Shown one piece after another: positions 44,353-53,451 of a stretch of DNA of 64,000 nt. Each line of letters starts with the position of its first letter. Position 1 is the first letter of the stretch. The notes below the pieces were generated by a model that was not told where the DNA came from, searched no databases, and saw only the letters and a list, made by a program, of their open reading frames with translations. The DNA is from Andreprevotia sp. IGB-42 (lineage in GTDB: Bacteria; Pseudomonadota; Gammaproteobacteria; Burkholderiales; Chitinibacteraceae). The position numbers and the translations under genes are program-made. The stretch is from positions 496,001 through 560,000 of the forward strand of contig NZ_WXTX01000001.1 of NCBI RefSeq assembly GCF_009848685.1. The letters run 5' to 3'.

Positions 44353-45411
44353 ATGAAAACCATCAAGGGCCCGGCGATCTTCCTTGCCCAGTTCATGGGC
44401 ACGGCAGCGCCATTCGATACGCTGGATCACCTGGCTGGCTGGGCGGCAGGCCTGGGCTACGAGGGTATACAGCTGCCGACCGATCCGCGGCTGATCGATC
44501 TGGCACTGGCCGCGCAAAGCCAGACCTATGCGGACGAGATACGTGGCACCGTTGCGCAGCACGGGCTGGCCATCACCGAACTATCCACGCACCTCCAGGG
44601 CCAGCTGGTGGCGGTGCACCCGGCCTATGACAGCCTGTTCGACGGCTTTGCCGCACCTGAGGTACGCGGCAAGCCTGCCGCGCGCACTGCATGGGCGATT
44701 GCGCAGCTCAAGGCGGCCGCGCAGGCATCGCAACGGCTGGGCCTGAGCGCACAGGTGACATTCAGCGGTGCGCTGGCGTGGCCCTATCTGTACCCGTGGC
44801 CGCAACGCCCCGCCGGGCTGGTGGAAGAAGCCTTCGGCGAGCTGGCACGCCGCTGGCAACCCATCCTGGACGAGTTTGACCACTACGGCGTGGATTGCTG
44901 CTTCGAGCTGCACCCCGGCGAAGACCTGCATGACGGCATCACTTTCGAGCGTTTTCTGGATGGGGTGAACGATCATCCGCGCGCCAGCATCCTGTACGAC
45001 CCCAGTCACTTCGTGCTGCAACAGCTCGATTACCTGGCCTTCATCGACATTTACCACACGCGCATCAAGGCCTTCCATGTGAAGGATGCCGAGTTCCGCC
45101 CCGATGGCCGCCAGGGTGTATATGGCAGCTATAACGGCTGGGCGGAACGCGCCGGCCGCTTCCGCTCGCTGGGCGACGGGCAGATCGATTTCGTCGGCAT
45201 TTTCTCGAAGCTGGCGCAGTACGATTTCCCCGGCTGGGCAGTGCTGGAATGGGAATGCGCGCTCAAGCACCCGGAAGATGGCGCGGCCGAAGGGGTGGAT
45301 TTCATCCGCCGCCATATCATCCGCGTGGCGGAACGCGCATTCGACGACTTTGCCGGCAGCGGCGTAGATGCAGTGCAGATCAAGGCACTGCTCGGTACGC
45401 AGGAGGCATGA
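44353..45411 (+). CDS. Sugar phosphate isomerase/epimerase (TIM barrel, AP_endonuc_2 family)
   Basis: 352 residues. The xylose-isomerase-like TIM barrel is shown by LGYEGIQLPTDP, the metal-binding region CCFELHPGEDLHDG, LYDPSHFVLQQLDY, HVKDAEFRPDG and the C-terminal VLEWECALKHPEDGA. These residues (Glu, His, Asp, Glu) usually bind a divalent metal. It begins the catabolic half of the operon, with the dehydrogenase gene 1 bp downstream, so both probably act on the imported sugar. Confidence 0.92.
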   Translation: MKTIKGPAIFLAQFMGTAAPFDTLDHLAGWAAGLGYEGIQLPTDPRLIDLALAAQSQTYADEIRGTVAQHGLAITELSTHLQGQLVAVHPAYDSLFDGFAAPEVRGKPAARTAWAIAQLKAAAQASQRLGLSAQVTFSGALAWPYLYPWPQRPAGLVEEAFGELARRWQPILDEFDHYGVDCCFELHPGEDLHDGITFERFLDGVNDHPRASILYDPSHFVLQQLDYLAFIDIYHTRIKAFHVKDAEFRPDGRQGVYGSYNGWAERAGRFRSLGDGQIDFVGIFSKLAQYDFPGWAVLEWECALKHPEDGAAEGVDFIRRHIIRVAERAFDDFAGSGVDAVQIKALLGTQEA

Positions 45412-45412
45412 C

Positions 45413-46564
45413 ATGACACGGCGTTTGCGTCTGGGCATGGTCGGCGGCGGCCAGGGGGCGTTCATCGGTGCGGTGCACCGGCTGGCTGCGCGCATCGACA
45501 ATCATTATGAGCTGGTTGCCGGTGCGCTCTCCGCCAATGCTGTGCGCGCTGCCGCCAGCGCGGCCGAGCTGCGGCTGGATCCGGCGCGCAGCTACACCGA
45601 TTACCAGGAGATGGCGCGCACGGAAGCCGCGCGCAGCGATGGCATCGACGTGGTTGCCATCGTCACGCCCAACCATCTGCACGCGCCCGTTGCGACCGCT
45701 TTCCTGCAGGTTGGCATTCACGTGATCTGCGACAAGCCACTGGCCATCTCCTTGGCGGAAGGCCAGGCGCTGGCACGGCTGGCGCGGCAGCAGAACCGCC
45801 TGTTTGCACTCACCCATACCTATTCGGGCTACCCGCTGGTACGCCACGCCAGGGCGCTGGTGGCCGCGGGCGAATTGGGCGATCTCCGCGTAGTGCAGGT
45901 GGAATATGCGCAGGACTGGCTGGCAGAGCCATTGGAGCAAGGCAGCAACAAGCAGGCCGGCTGGCGCACCGATCCGGCGCTGGCAGGCCCGGCCGGTTGC
46001 CTGGGCGATATCGGCACGCACGCCTATCATCTGGCTGGCTTCGTCACCGGCATGCTGCCTAGCGAACTGGCTGCCGAGCTGCACACCTTTGTGGCAGGCC
46101 GCCGCGTGGATGACCATGTGCAGATGCTGCTGCGCTATGCCAATGGCGCACGCGGCATGCTGTGGGCCAGCCAAGTGGCCAGCGGCGAGGAAAACGGACT
46201 GAAACTGCGTGTGTACGGCAGCAAGGCCAGTATCAGCTTCGATCAGCAACACCCCAATGAGCTGTGGTTCACGCCGCTGGGCGGTACCGCGCAACGCATC
46301 ACGCGTGGCCGAGCGGCAGGCAGCGCCGCCATGCATGCCACGCGTATTCCAGCCGGCCACCCGGAAGGCTATCTGGAAGCCTTTGCCCAGCTGTATAGCG
46401 ACGCCGCACTACAGATTGCCGCCATCGATGCCGGCTTGCCCATCCCTGCGGAGGCAGCACTGCTGACCACGGTGGAAGATGGCGTGGCCGGGCATCACTT
46501 CATCGATGCAGCGCTGGCCAGCCATGCAGCGGGCGGGCAATGGACGGCCATCAGCACCGGATGA
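45413..46564 (+). CDS. Gfo/Idh/MocA family NAD(P)-dependent oxidoreductase
   Basis: 383 residues. N-terminal Rossmann fold LGMVGGGQGAFIGAVHRLAA, then VVAIVTPNHLHAPVATAFLQVGIHVICDKPLA, where the usual EKP is DKP. The C-terminal domain has CLGDIGTHAYHLAGFVTG with the catalytic Asp/His pair. AGGAGG lies 7 bp before ATG 45413, and the in-frame extension upstream is not favoured. With the isomerase it likely oxidises the imported sugar or alcohol to a keto form that the kinase at 47851 phosphorylates. Confidence 0.93.
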   Translation: MTRRLRLGMVGGGQGAFIGAVHRLAARIDNHYELVAGALSANAVRAAASAAELRLDPARSYTDYQEMARTEAARSDGIDVVAIVTPNHLHAPVATAFLQVGIHVICDKPLAISLAEGQALARLARQQNRLFALTHTYSGYPLVRHARALVAAGELGDLRVVQVEYAQDWLAEPLEQGSNKQAGWRTDPALAGPAGCLGDIGTHAYHLAGFVTGMLPSELAAELHTFVAGRRVDDHVQMLLRYANGARGMLWASQVASGEENGLKLRVYGSKASISFDQQHPNELWFTPLGGTAQRITRGRAAGSAAMHATRIPAGHPEGYLEAFAQLYSDAALQIAAIDAGLPIPAEAALLTTVEDGVAGHHFIDAALASHAAGGQWTAISTG

Positions 46565-46664
46565 AGCGCCGCGCGCTGGGCGGGCATTGCGGCAAAACAG
46601 GCAGATGCCGCCCTTGCAGCGCCGGCCGGCAGCCCCATCTGTGCTGCATACACAGGGGAATGCA

Positions 46665-47738
46665 ATGCGCGCGGCAGACTGGCTGATCGGATGGATAGGC
46701 AAGCACACCGGCAATCCGGCACGCAATGCGCACTACAACCCGGCGCTGGCACACCACCTGCCGGAAGGGTTCCGCAACAACTACCCGCATGGCCGCCCAC
46801 AAGCCGGCGATCTGGCCCGCTGGCGCAAGGAGCGCAAGGCAGCGGGCCTGCCCAAGCCACCGCAAGCAGACCTCTCGCCGATTGCCGCTGATCTCGCCTT
46901 CATCCAGCAAAACCGCAGCCAGACTGCAGTAACGTGGATAGGCCATATCACCCAGCTGGTGCAGGTGGGCGGCATGAATATCCTCACCGACCCGATGTTC
47001 TCCGAGCGCTGCTCGCCGGTGCAGTTTGCCGGGCCCAAGCGCCACCAGCCACCGGGTGTGGCATTGCAAGACCTGCCGCATATCGATCTGGTGGTGCTGT
47101 CGCACAACCATTACGATCATCTGGATGCCCGCAGTATGAAGGCACTGGCGCGGCAAGCCGGCGGCCCGCCGGTCTTTGCGGTGCCGCTGGGCGTGGATGT
47201 CTGGTTCAGGCACAACATCCCGCAGTTGCCGGCCAGCAAGCTGATTGCGCTGGACTGGTGGCAAAGCGCCAGCGTGGGCAAGGCGGTCGTCACCTTCGTG
47301 CCGGTGCAGCACTGGAGCGCACGCACGCCTTTCGATCGCAACGCCACGCTATGGGGTGGCTGGGTGATCGAGGTAGCCGGCTGGCGCAGTTTCTTCTCGG
47401 GCGACTTGGCCGACTCCAAGGATATCGACGACATCGCCGCCTACTTTCCCGCCGGCTTTGATTTTGCGGCGATCGGCATCGGCGCGTATGAACCACGCTG
47501 GTTCATGCATAACCAGCACATCAGCCCCACCGAAGCCGTAAGCATCCATCAGCGGCTGAAAGCCAGGCAAAGCCTAGGTGTGCACTGGGGCACGTTCGAG
47601 CTGACCGATGAGCCGCTGGATGAACCGCCGCAGGCGCTGGCCCGTGCCCGTGCCGCCGCCGGGCTGAGCGAGGCCGATTTCTACGTGCTGCGCCACGGCG
47701 AAACCCGCGTGTTGCAGCCATTGCCCTCGCCTCTATGA
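46665..47738 (+). CDS. MBL-fold metal-dependent hydrolase (NAPE-PLD/UlaG-like)
   Basis: 357 residues from ATG 46665, just after GGGGAA; an in-frame upstream extension is possible. The metallo-beta-lactamase motif LSHNHYDHLD is plain, with SFFSGDLADSKD and the later GVHWGTFELTDEPLDEP giving further metal ligands, and an N-terminal region (FRNNYPHGRPQAGDLARW) typical of NAPE-PLD-like outer-membrane or cytoplasmic hydrolases. It stands between the dehydrogenase and kinase genes of a sugar operon, where it might be a lactonase (inference) or an unrelated insertion. Confidence 0.88.
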   Translation: MRAADWLIGWIGKHTGNPARNAHYNPALAHHLPEGFRNNYPHGRPQAGDLARWRKERKAAGLPKPPQADLSPIAADLAFIQQNRSQTAVTWIGHITQLVQVGGMNILTDPMFSERCSPVQFAGPKRHQPPGVALQDLPHIDLVVLSHNHYDHLDARSMKALARQAGGPPVFAVPLGVDVWFRHNIPQLPASKLIALDWWQSASVGKAVVTFVPVQHWSARTPFDRNATLWGGWVIEVAGWRSFFSGDLADSKDIDDIAAYFPAGFDFAAIGIGAYEPRWFMHNQHISPTEAVSIHQRLKARQSLGVHWGTFELTDEPLDEPPQALARARAAAGLSEADFYVLRHGETRVLQPLPSPL

Positions 47739-47850
47739 CGCAGCATGTTGAAGTGCACCCTTCCATCCGGACACCCCCGATTGCCTGCCGGCGCATAAAG
47801 CGCCACGCTGGCAGCGGCATCCGTGCTTGAACCCGGGAGAGAACACGCGC

Positions 47851-49344
47851 ATGTTCATCGGCATCGACCTTGGTACCTCCGGCCTCAAGGCCATCCTGCT
47901 CGACCGGCACGGTCAGGTTGCCGCCAGCGCGCATGCGCCGCTTGCCATCAGCCACCTGCAGCCACGCTGGAGCGAGCAGCATCCTGCCGACTGGTGGCAT
48001 GCGTGCGAAACCGCGCTGGTGGCCCTGCTGGCACAGGCAACGGCGCGCGGCATTGCGCTGCATGATATCGAAGCCATCGGCCTCACCGGCCAGATGCATG
48101 GCGCCACAGTGCTGGATGCCGGCGGCCAGGTGCTGCGCCCTGCCATGCTGTGGAACGATGGCCGCGCGCATGCCGAATGCGCAGAACTGGAAAAGCGCGT
48201 GCCGGATGCACGCAGCATCACCGGCAACCTGATGATGCCGGGCTTCACCGCCCCCAAGCTGCTGTGGCTGGCCCGGCACGAGCCAGCCATCTTTGCCCGC
48301 ACCGCCAAGGTGTTGTTGCCCAAGGATTACCTGCGTTACCGGCTGACCGGCGACTACGCCACCGATTTATCCGATGCGGCCGGCACAATGTGGCTGGATG
48401 TGGGCAAAAGGGACTGGAACGACGCATTACTGGCCGCCACCGGCCTCAGCCGCAGCCATATGCCGCAGTTGTACGAAGGCAACCGGATTACCGGCACCTT
48501 GCTGCCTGAGATTGCCGCGCGGCTGGGGCTGCGTTGTATCCCGGTGGTGGCCGGCGCTGGCGACAATGCCGCGGGGGCCATCGGCATCGGTATCGTGCAG
48601 CCGGGGCAGGCGATGCTGTCACTGGGCACATCCGGCGTCTACTTCGTGGCGAGCGACGGTTTCCACGCCAACCCGCAACGCGCGGTGCACAGCTTTTGCC
48701 ATGCGCTGCCGGGCACCTGGCATCTGATGTCGGTGATGCTGTCTGCTGCAGCCTGCGTTGATTTCACTGCCCGGCTGACCAGCCTGCCCGACGTTGCCAC
48801 GCTGCTGCATACTGCCGAAGCACGTGGCCTGCACGCTGGCACGCCGCTTTTCCTGCCCTATATGGCGGGCGAGCGCACGCCGCACAATAATCCGGCCGCG
48901 CAGGGCGCATTCTTCGGGCTGACCACAACGACCGAAGCCGCCGATCTTGCCAATGCCACGCTGGAAGGCGTGGGGCTGGGCTTGCTCGATGGCATGGATG
49001 CACTGGAAGCCACCGGCATTGTCCCGGATGAAATCACGCTGATCGGCGGCGGTTCGCGCAGTGCCTACTGGGCGCAGATGCTGGCGGATATCACCGGCCG
49101 CACGCTGACCTGCCGCGCAGGTGGCGAGATCGGCCCGGCACTGGGGGCGGCCCGGCTGGCACACCTGGCCATGCACCCGGCAACACCGCTGGCACAGGTT
49201 TGCCCGGTACCCACGCAAACCGCCCGTTACTCGCCAGACAGCCGCCGCCATGCGTTTTACCGCGATGTGCGCCGCCCGCGTTTCATGGCGCTTTACCGGC
49301 AGCTGCTGCCGTTATTTGCCGCTGGCGGTGGCGAGCAGGCGTGA
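47851..49344 (+). CDS. xylB: Xylulokinase-like FGGY carbohydrate kinase
   Basis: 497 residues, FGGY family. N-terminal FIGIDLGTSGLKAILLD phosphate-binding motif, GLTGQMHGATVLD (the xylulokinase MHG motif), LWNDGRAHAEC, LPKDYLRYRLTGDYATDLSDAAGTMWLD and the C-terminal ITLIGGGSRSAYWAQMLADITGR. All point to XylB. GGAGAG lies 9 bp before ATG 47851. It is the last gene of the sugar operon and suggests that the pathway feeds a ketopentose into the pentose phosphate pathway; an analogous ketose cannot be ruled out. Confidence 0.94.
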   Translation: MFIGIDLGTSGLKAILLDRHGQVAASAHAPLAISHLQPRWSEQHPADWWHACETALVALLAQATARGIALHDIEAIGLTGQMHGATVLDAGGQVLRPAMLWNDGRAHAECAELEKRVPDARSITGNLMMPGFTAPKLLWLARHEPAIFARTAKVLLPKDYLRYRLTGDYATDLSDAAGTMWLDVGKRDWNDALLAATGLSRSHMPQLYEGNRITGTLLPEIAARLGLRCIPVVAGAGDNAAGAIGIGIVQPGQAMLSLGTSGVYFVASDGFHANPQRAVHSFCHALPGTWHLMSVMLSAAACVDFTARLTSLPDVATLLHTAEARGLHAGTPLFLPYMAGERTPHNNPAAQGAFFGLTTTTEAADLANATLEGVGLGLLDGMDALEATGIVPDEITLIGGGSRSAYWAQMLADITGRTLTCRAGGEIGPALGAARLAHLAMHPATPLAQVCPVPTQTARYSPDSRRHAFYRDVRRPRFMALYRQLLPLFAAGGGEQA

Positions 49345-49359
49345 CAGCACCCGCCGCAC

Positions 49360-49716
49360 TCAAGCCCCGGTAGCGGCAGTGAAGGCGATTTCCACTTGCA
49401 GGTCGGGCGATGCGAGCTCAGCGCGTATGCAGGCACGCGCCGGTGCACTTCCCGCTGGCAGCCATGCGCCCCAGATCGCATTGAATTCGGCACGGCGATC
49501 CAGATCCGGCAGGTAGATCGTTGCCATCATCAAACGGCTTTTATCCGAGCCGATGGCAGCGAGCGTGCGCTCGGCCTGCGCCAGCAACGCATGGGTTTGC
49601 TCGGCAAAGGTCCCGCCACTTTCCGGCACCTCGACAAAGCAGGCAATGCGGTTGAACACCACAGCATCGGACCACAGCGGCGTGGGATTGAGGCGCTGGA
49701 TATCGGGGTTGGGCAT
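49360..49716 (-). CDS. RidA/YjgF family protein
   Basis: 118 residues from ATG 49716. Family traits are an N-terminal Pro-Ser/Trp strand start (LNPTPLWSDAVVFN), GTFAEQTHALLAQAERTLAAIGSDKSRLMMATIYLPDL, and the C-terminal RACIRAELASPDLQVEIAF with the conserved Arg of the deaminase active site. The usual function is hydrolysis of reactive enamine/imine intermediates. It is convergent with xylB, 15 bp from its stop. Longer upstream in-frame sequence seems non-coding. Confidence 0.92.
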   Translation of the reverse strand: MPNPDIQRLNPTPLWSDAVVFNRIACFVEVPESGGTFAEQTHALLAQAERTLAAIGSDKSRLMMATIYLPDLDRRAEFNAIWGAWLPAGSAPARACIRAELASPDLQVEIAFTAATGA

Positions 49717-49970
49717 GAAAGGCTCCAGATTGGCAGGCTTCGCAGTATAAGGCTGCGCCCGGCGATTGCATGCCCGGGCCGCCCCGGGAACGGGGCGAGC
49801 ATGATCAGAGCCAATACCGGCAAAGGCGTGCCGCTGATGCTGTGGAAGGAAAAAAGCTGCGTGGTTTCTCGGCCTAGCGCTACGACAAGCTGTTTGCACA
49901 GGCCAGGTAAACGCCGGCGGCAAGGCCAGCCGGTTGACAGCTGCGCAGAAGTGGCGCTCTATCCGGCCTT

Positions 49971-50594
49971 ATGACAGCACCACTTCAAGTCCCCAGCAAG
50001 GACGCCATCAATCTGCTGCCGCTCTACCGGGCGCTGGATCTTGCACGTATCACGCTGGTGAACAGCGCGGAAACCGCGCAAGCCGCATTGGCCGAGCTGA
50101 AAAAACACCCGGCCGTGGGCTTCGATACTGAATCGCGCCCCACCTTCCACAAGGATCAACAATCCACCGGCCCGCATGTGCTGCAGTTCTCCACGCCAGA
50201 GCATGCGTTCATCTTCCAGATCCACCAGCAAGACAGCCATTTTGCGATTACCGAACTGCTGACCGATGCCGCGCTGCTCAAGGTGGGTTTTGGCCTGGGC
50301 AATGATCTGGGCCATATCCTGCGCAAGCTGAAAGTGCAGCCGCGTGGCCTGTTCGATCTGGGCCGCGAATTCAGGAAACGCGGCTACAAGCACGAGGTGG
50401 GTGCGCGTAGCGCGGTGGCCATCCTGTTCGGGCAGCGCTTCTCCAAATCCCGGCATATCAGCACCTCCAACTGGGCCGCCAGGGTGCTGAACGACAAACA
50501 GCTGATCTACGCCGCCAACGATGCCTATGTGGCGATCCAGGTATTCCTGGCGCTGGCGCCGGTCGATACCCCGGACCACGCTGCTGCCAGCTGA
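49971..50594 (+). CDS. RNase D-like 3'-5' exonuclease (DEDDy)
   Basis: 207 residues. The DEDD nuclease motifs are visible: FDTESRPTF (Exo I), VGFGLGNDLGHILRKL (Exo II) and YAANDAYVAIQVF with Tyr (Exo III, DEDDy). It lacks the HRDC domain of RNase D and is close to the compact 3'-5' exonuclease domain proteins. Upstream lie 250 bp without a recognised gene. Substrate not known; single-stranded RNA or DNA is likely. Confidence 0.9.
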   Translation: MTAPLQVPSKDAINLLPLYRALDLARITLVNSAETAQAALAELKKHPAVGFDTESRPTFHKDQQSTGPHVLQFSTPEHAFIFQIHQQDSHFAITELLTDAALLKVGFGLGNDLGHILRKLKVQPRGLFDLGREFRKRGYKHEVGARSAVAILFGQRFSKSRHISTSNWAARVLNDKQLIYAANDAYVAIQVFLALAPVDTPDHAAAS

Positions 50595-50689
50595 ACCACC
50601 GGCCGGCATTTGACACATCATGCCGGCGATACGCTTGGTACACTGCGCAGCGGTGGCATAGCGCCACATCCTTTCCGCCTGATGGACCC

Positions 50690-51091
50690 GTGAACTTGCA
50701 AGCGCCCGTTTTTACCGAAATCCCGCCGTATGGCGTCGATGAAGAAACCGACCTGTGCTGGAAGTGGCTGCAAACAGTCGGCCAGCTGGTTGCGGCCGAG
50801 CTTGCGGCCATGCCGCGTGGCACGCTGGCGCTGGCAGACGATGGCGACTGCGTGTACTGGGCGGCGCTGATCGAGGATCATATCCACCTGGCTACCGCCC
50901 CCGTCAGCGATGGCGTGATCCATTTTGAACACAGCGCGCTGCTGCGCCAGCTGATCGGCTACAGCGTGGAAGAACTGCACTACCTGCGCGGTACGCTGGA
51001 AAACTGGTTGCAGGCACAAACCACCATGCGCATCAGCGACCAGCGCGAGCTGCAACGCTGGCCCACGCTACCTGCCAACCTGACCGATTGA
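50690..51091 (+). CDS. Conserved small protein of unknown function
   Basis: 133 residues with GTG start at 50690; the nearby ATG at 50682 stops after three codons. The chain is acidic and mixed alpha/beta, with a recognisable CVYWAALIEDHIHLATAPVSDGVIHFEHSALLRQLIGYSVEELHYLRGTLENWL stretch but no known domain. It lies between an exonuclease and a helicase gene in the same direction, separated by 33 bp from the latter. I do not recognise the family. Nothing suggests export. Confidence 0.7.
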   Translation: MNLQAPVFTEIPPYGVDEETDLCWKWLQTVGQLVAAELAAMPRGTLALADDGDCVYWAALIEDHIHLATAPVSDGVIHFEHSALLRQLIGYSVEELHYLRGTLENWLQAQTTMRISDQRELQRWPTLPANLTD

Positions 51092-51124
51092 ACGACAGAG
51101 ACCCATCCCATTACAGAATCCTTT

Positions 51125-53089
51125 ATGACCGATACCGCCACACCGCCCATCGATCAACCCGAAGCCGCTGCGCTGGCCGAATACCTGCACGCCCAGCAGG
51201 CCACGCTGGTCACCGCCGACGGCAGCTACGCCGTTTCGGTGCATGGGCAGATCATCGTCAACAAGCGCGTGGTGCCCTACCACCTGGTGCCCGACGAAGG
51301 GTTCCTCGGCAAGACGGCGAAATGGCGCAAACTCAATACCCACGAACGGCTGGAACTGCTGCATGCGCGCTGGAACGATGCCGCGCGCGCCAAACTGGAA
51401 GCGCAGCTGCAGCAATGCGCGGACACCATTGCCGCCATCGCGCGCGATTACGAGCTGGACCCGGGCAGCGCCTACAACGCCTTCCAGGCCAAGTACGAAC
51501 GCGCCAGCCTGCGCTGCAACCTGGCAATGGACCGGATCGAGGCGCTGCAGGGCACCCGCGCCGCCACGCGGCAGGCCGAGAAAACCCGCAACGCGGTCAA
51601 CCTGTCGCTTTATCCGGAATCGTTTACCGTGGCGCAAGGCATGCAACGCCATTTCATCGCGGTGCTGGGGCCGACCAACTCGGGCAAGACCCATCAGGCG
51701 ATGGAGCATCTGGCCGAGGCGAAATCCGGCGTCTACCTGGCGCCGCTGCGCCTCTTGGCGCTGGAAAACTATCACCGGCTGCAGGATGCCGAAGTGGCGG
51801 TCAGTCTCGTCACCGGCGAGCAGCGCAAGGTGCACCCGGAAGCCACGCATGTGGCCAGTACGGTGGAAATGCTCAACCCCAACCGCCCGGTAGAAGTGGC
51901 AGTAATCGATGAAATCCAGCTGCTGGACGATCCGGACCGAGGCGCCGCGTGGACGGCGGCCGTATGCGGCGTACCAGCCAGCACCGTTTACCTGCTGGGC
52001 GCGCTGGAAGCCGAAGAAGCGATCGTTTCACTGGTGAAACGCGTGGGCGGTACGCTGGAAATTCGCAAGCTGCAGCGCAAATCACCGCTGGAAATGGAAA
52101 AGCAGCCGCTGGGCTCGTTGAAGAACCTGCAGCCAGGCGATGTGCTGATCGCGTTCTCGCGCCGCGAAGTGCTCAATTGGCGCGACCAGGCGATCGAACA
52201 AGGTTTTGCGGTCTCGGCCATCTACGGCAATCTGTCGCCGGAGGTGCGCCAGGCGCAGGCTGCGCGATTCGTGGATGGTGAAACCAAGATCATCGTCGGC
52301 ACCGACGCAATCGGCATGGGCCTCAACACCCCGGCGCGGCGGGTGATCTTCACCACCGCCAACAAGTGGGACGGTTATGCGGAAGGCACAATCAGTGCAT
52401 CGCTGGCCAAGCAGATTGCCGGCCGCGCCGGGCGCTTCGGCGCGCACGAGGCCGGCTTCGTGGCCGGGCTGGATGCCGGCACGCACAAGACCATCGCCGC
52501 GTTGCTGCGCGAAAAGCCCGAGCCCTTGCCGGCCAGCGGCTTCTTCGTTGCCCCCAACCTGGATTACCTGCAGCAGATTTCCGCCGCCACCGGCCAGACC
52601 AAGCTGCAGGCGCTACTGGAGCTCTTTGCCAAGCACATCAATGTGCATGACGAGTTCTTCCTGCCGGCCAACCTCACCGAACAGATCGAGAAAGCGCGTT
52701 GGCTGGATACGTTGAACCTGTCGCTGGCGGATCGTTACCTGTTCAGTTTGTGCCCGATCTCGACCAAGATACCGATGCTGGAACGTGCACTGCAGGATTG
52801 GGCACGCTACCGCGCCGACAAGCGTCAGGCGCCGCTGCTGCGCATGGAAGGCATGGGCGGGCGTAACGAGCTGCAATACCTGGAAGACACCTGCAAGCTG
52901 TATTCCGCGTATGCGTGGCTGGGTTACCGCATGCCAGAGACCTTTCCCAACGAGGACATGGCGCAGATGCTGATGCAATCGACCTCGGAAAAAATCGACA
53001 ACCTGCTGCAGGTGCAGAACACCCGCTCGCGCCACGGCAAGCGGCCGGAGCAGGCCAAGCGTGGTGGCGGCAAATACGGCCGGCGTTGA
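51125..53089 (+). CDS. SUV3-like ATP-dependent RNA helicase
   Basis: 654 residues. The helicase core is recognisable as SUV3: P-loop GPTNSGKTHQAMEHL (about 182-196), LAPLRLLALENYHRLQ, SLVTGEQRKVHPEATHVASTVEM, DEIQLLDD (DEAD-box equivalent), GTDAIGMGLN and QIAGRAGRFG. A C-terminal SUV3-type region follows, with SLADRYLFSLCPIS, and the tail is basic (GKRPEQAKRGGGKYGRR), as expected for RNA binding. SUV3 is best known as a mitochondrial RNA degradosome helicase; bacterial members are less common. It is cotranscribed with the small protein upstream. Confidence 0.92.
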   Translation: MTDTATPPIDQPEAAALAEYLHAQQATLVTADGSYAVSVHGQIIVNKRVVPYHLVPDEGFLGKTAKWRKLNTHERLELLHARWNDAARAKLEAQLQQCADTIAAIARDYELDPGSAYNAFQAKYERASLRCNLAMDRIEALQGTRAATRQAEKTRNAVNLSLYPESFTVAQGMQRHFIAVLGPTNSGKTHQAMEHLAEAKSGVYLAPLRLLALENYHRLQDAEVAVSLVTGEQRKVHPEATHVASTVEMLNPNRPVEVAVIDEIQLLDDPDRGAAWTAAVCGVPASTVYLLGALEAEEAIVSLVKRVGGTLEIRKLQRKSPLEMEKQPLGSLKNLQPGDVLIAFSRREVLNWRDQAIEQGFAVSAIYGNLSPEVRQAQAARFVDGETKIIVGTDAIGMGLNTPARRVIFTTANKWDGYAEGTISASLAKQIAGRAGRFGAHEAGFVAGLDAGTHKTIAALLREKPEPLPASGFFVAPNLDYLQQISAATGQTKLQALLELFAKHINVHDEFFLPANLTEQIEKARWLDTLNLSLADRYLFSLCPISTKIPMLERALQDWARYRADKRQAPLLRMEGMGGRNELQYLEDTCKLYSAYAWLGYRMPETFPNEDMAQMLMQSTSEKIDNLLQVQNTRSRHGKRPEQAKRGGGKYGRR

Positions 53090-53196
53090 TATTGCAAAGC
53101 GGCTGGTCAGCAATTGTACAAATTTAAATTGAACCCCTGACAAAAAACCCGGTCTGTTGCTTGCGCCTTGCGCAATCCCCTTGTTTTACCGACTTG

Positions 53197-53232
53197 AAAA
53201 CCCTGCTCTCCGGAGCGGGGTTTCTTTTTTTT
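53197..53232 (+). terminator. Rho-independent terminator downstream of the helicase gene
   Basis: AAACCCTGCTC/GAGCGGGGTTT stem with one G-U pair and a TCCG loop, then a T-rich run, about 110 bp after the helicase stop. The sequence between is AT-rich and not coding. Confidence 0.85.
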
Positions 53233-53451
53233 GCGGCCGTATCAGGGAAAGCAGCAATGTGTATCTGTCTGCGTTAACCGCATTTGCCTGCATCCGGTGC
53301 CAAGCCGGTGAGATACGCGTTTGCGGTCATTCCTGTTGCTTATTTCCTTATTGCCATAAAGATTTTGTTCTTATATCTGGCAAAGCTAATATTGCGGCTT
53401 GATGGCTACCCGCCATACTCATAACAAGACAGGCACCCAAAAGGCTGCTCA

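Noticed and set aside
49717-49970. Possible decayed gene between the RidA and exonuclease genes
   Set aside because: Short fragments in several frames look vaguely coding but match nothing I can name.
53090-53232. Possible small RNA between the helicase stop and the terminator
   Set aside because: No promoter could be placed; an mRNA tail ending at the terminator is the simpler reading.
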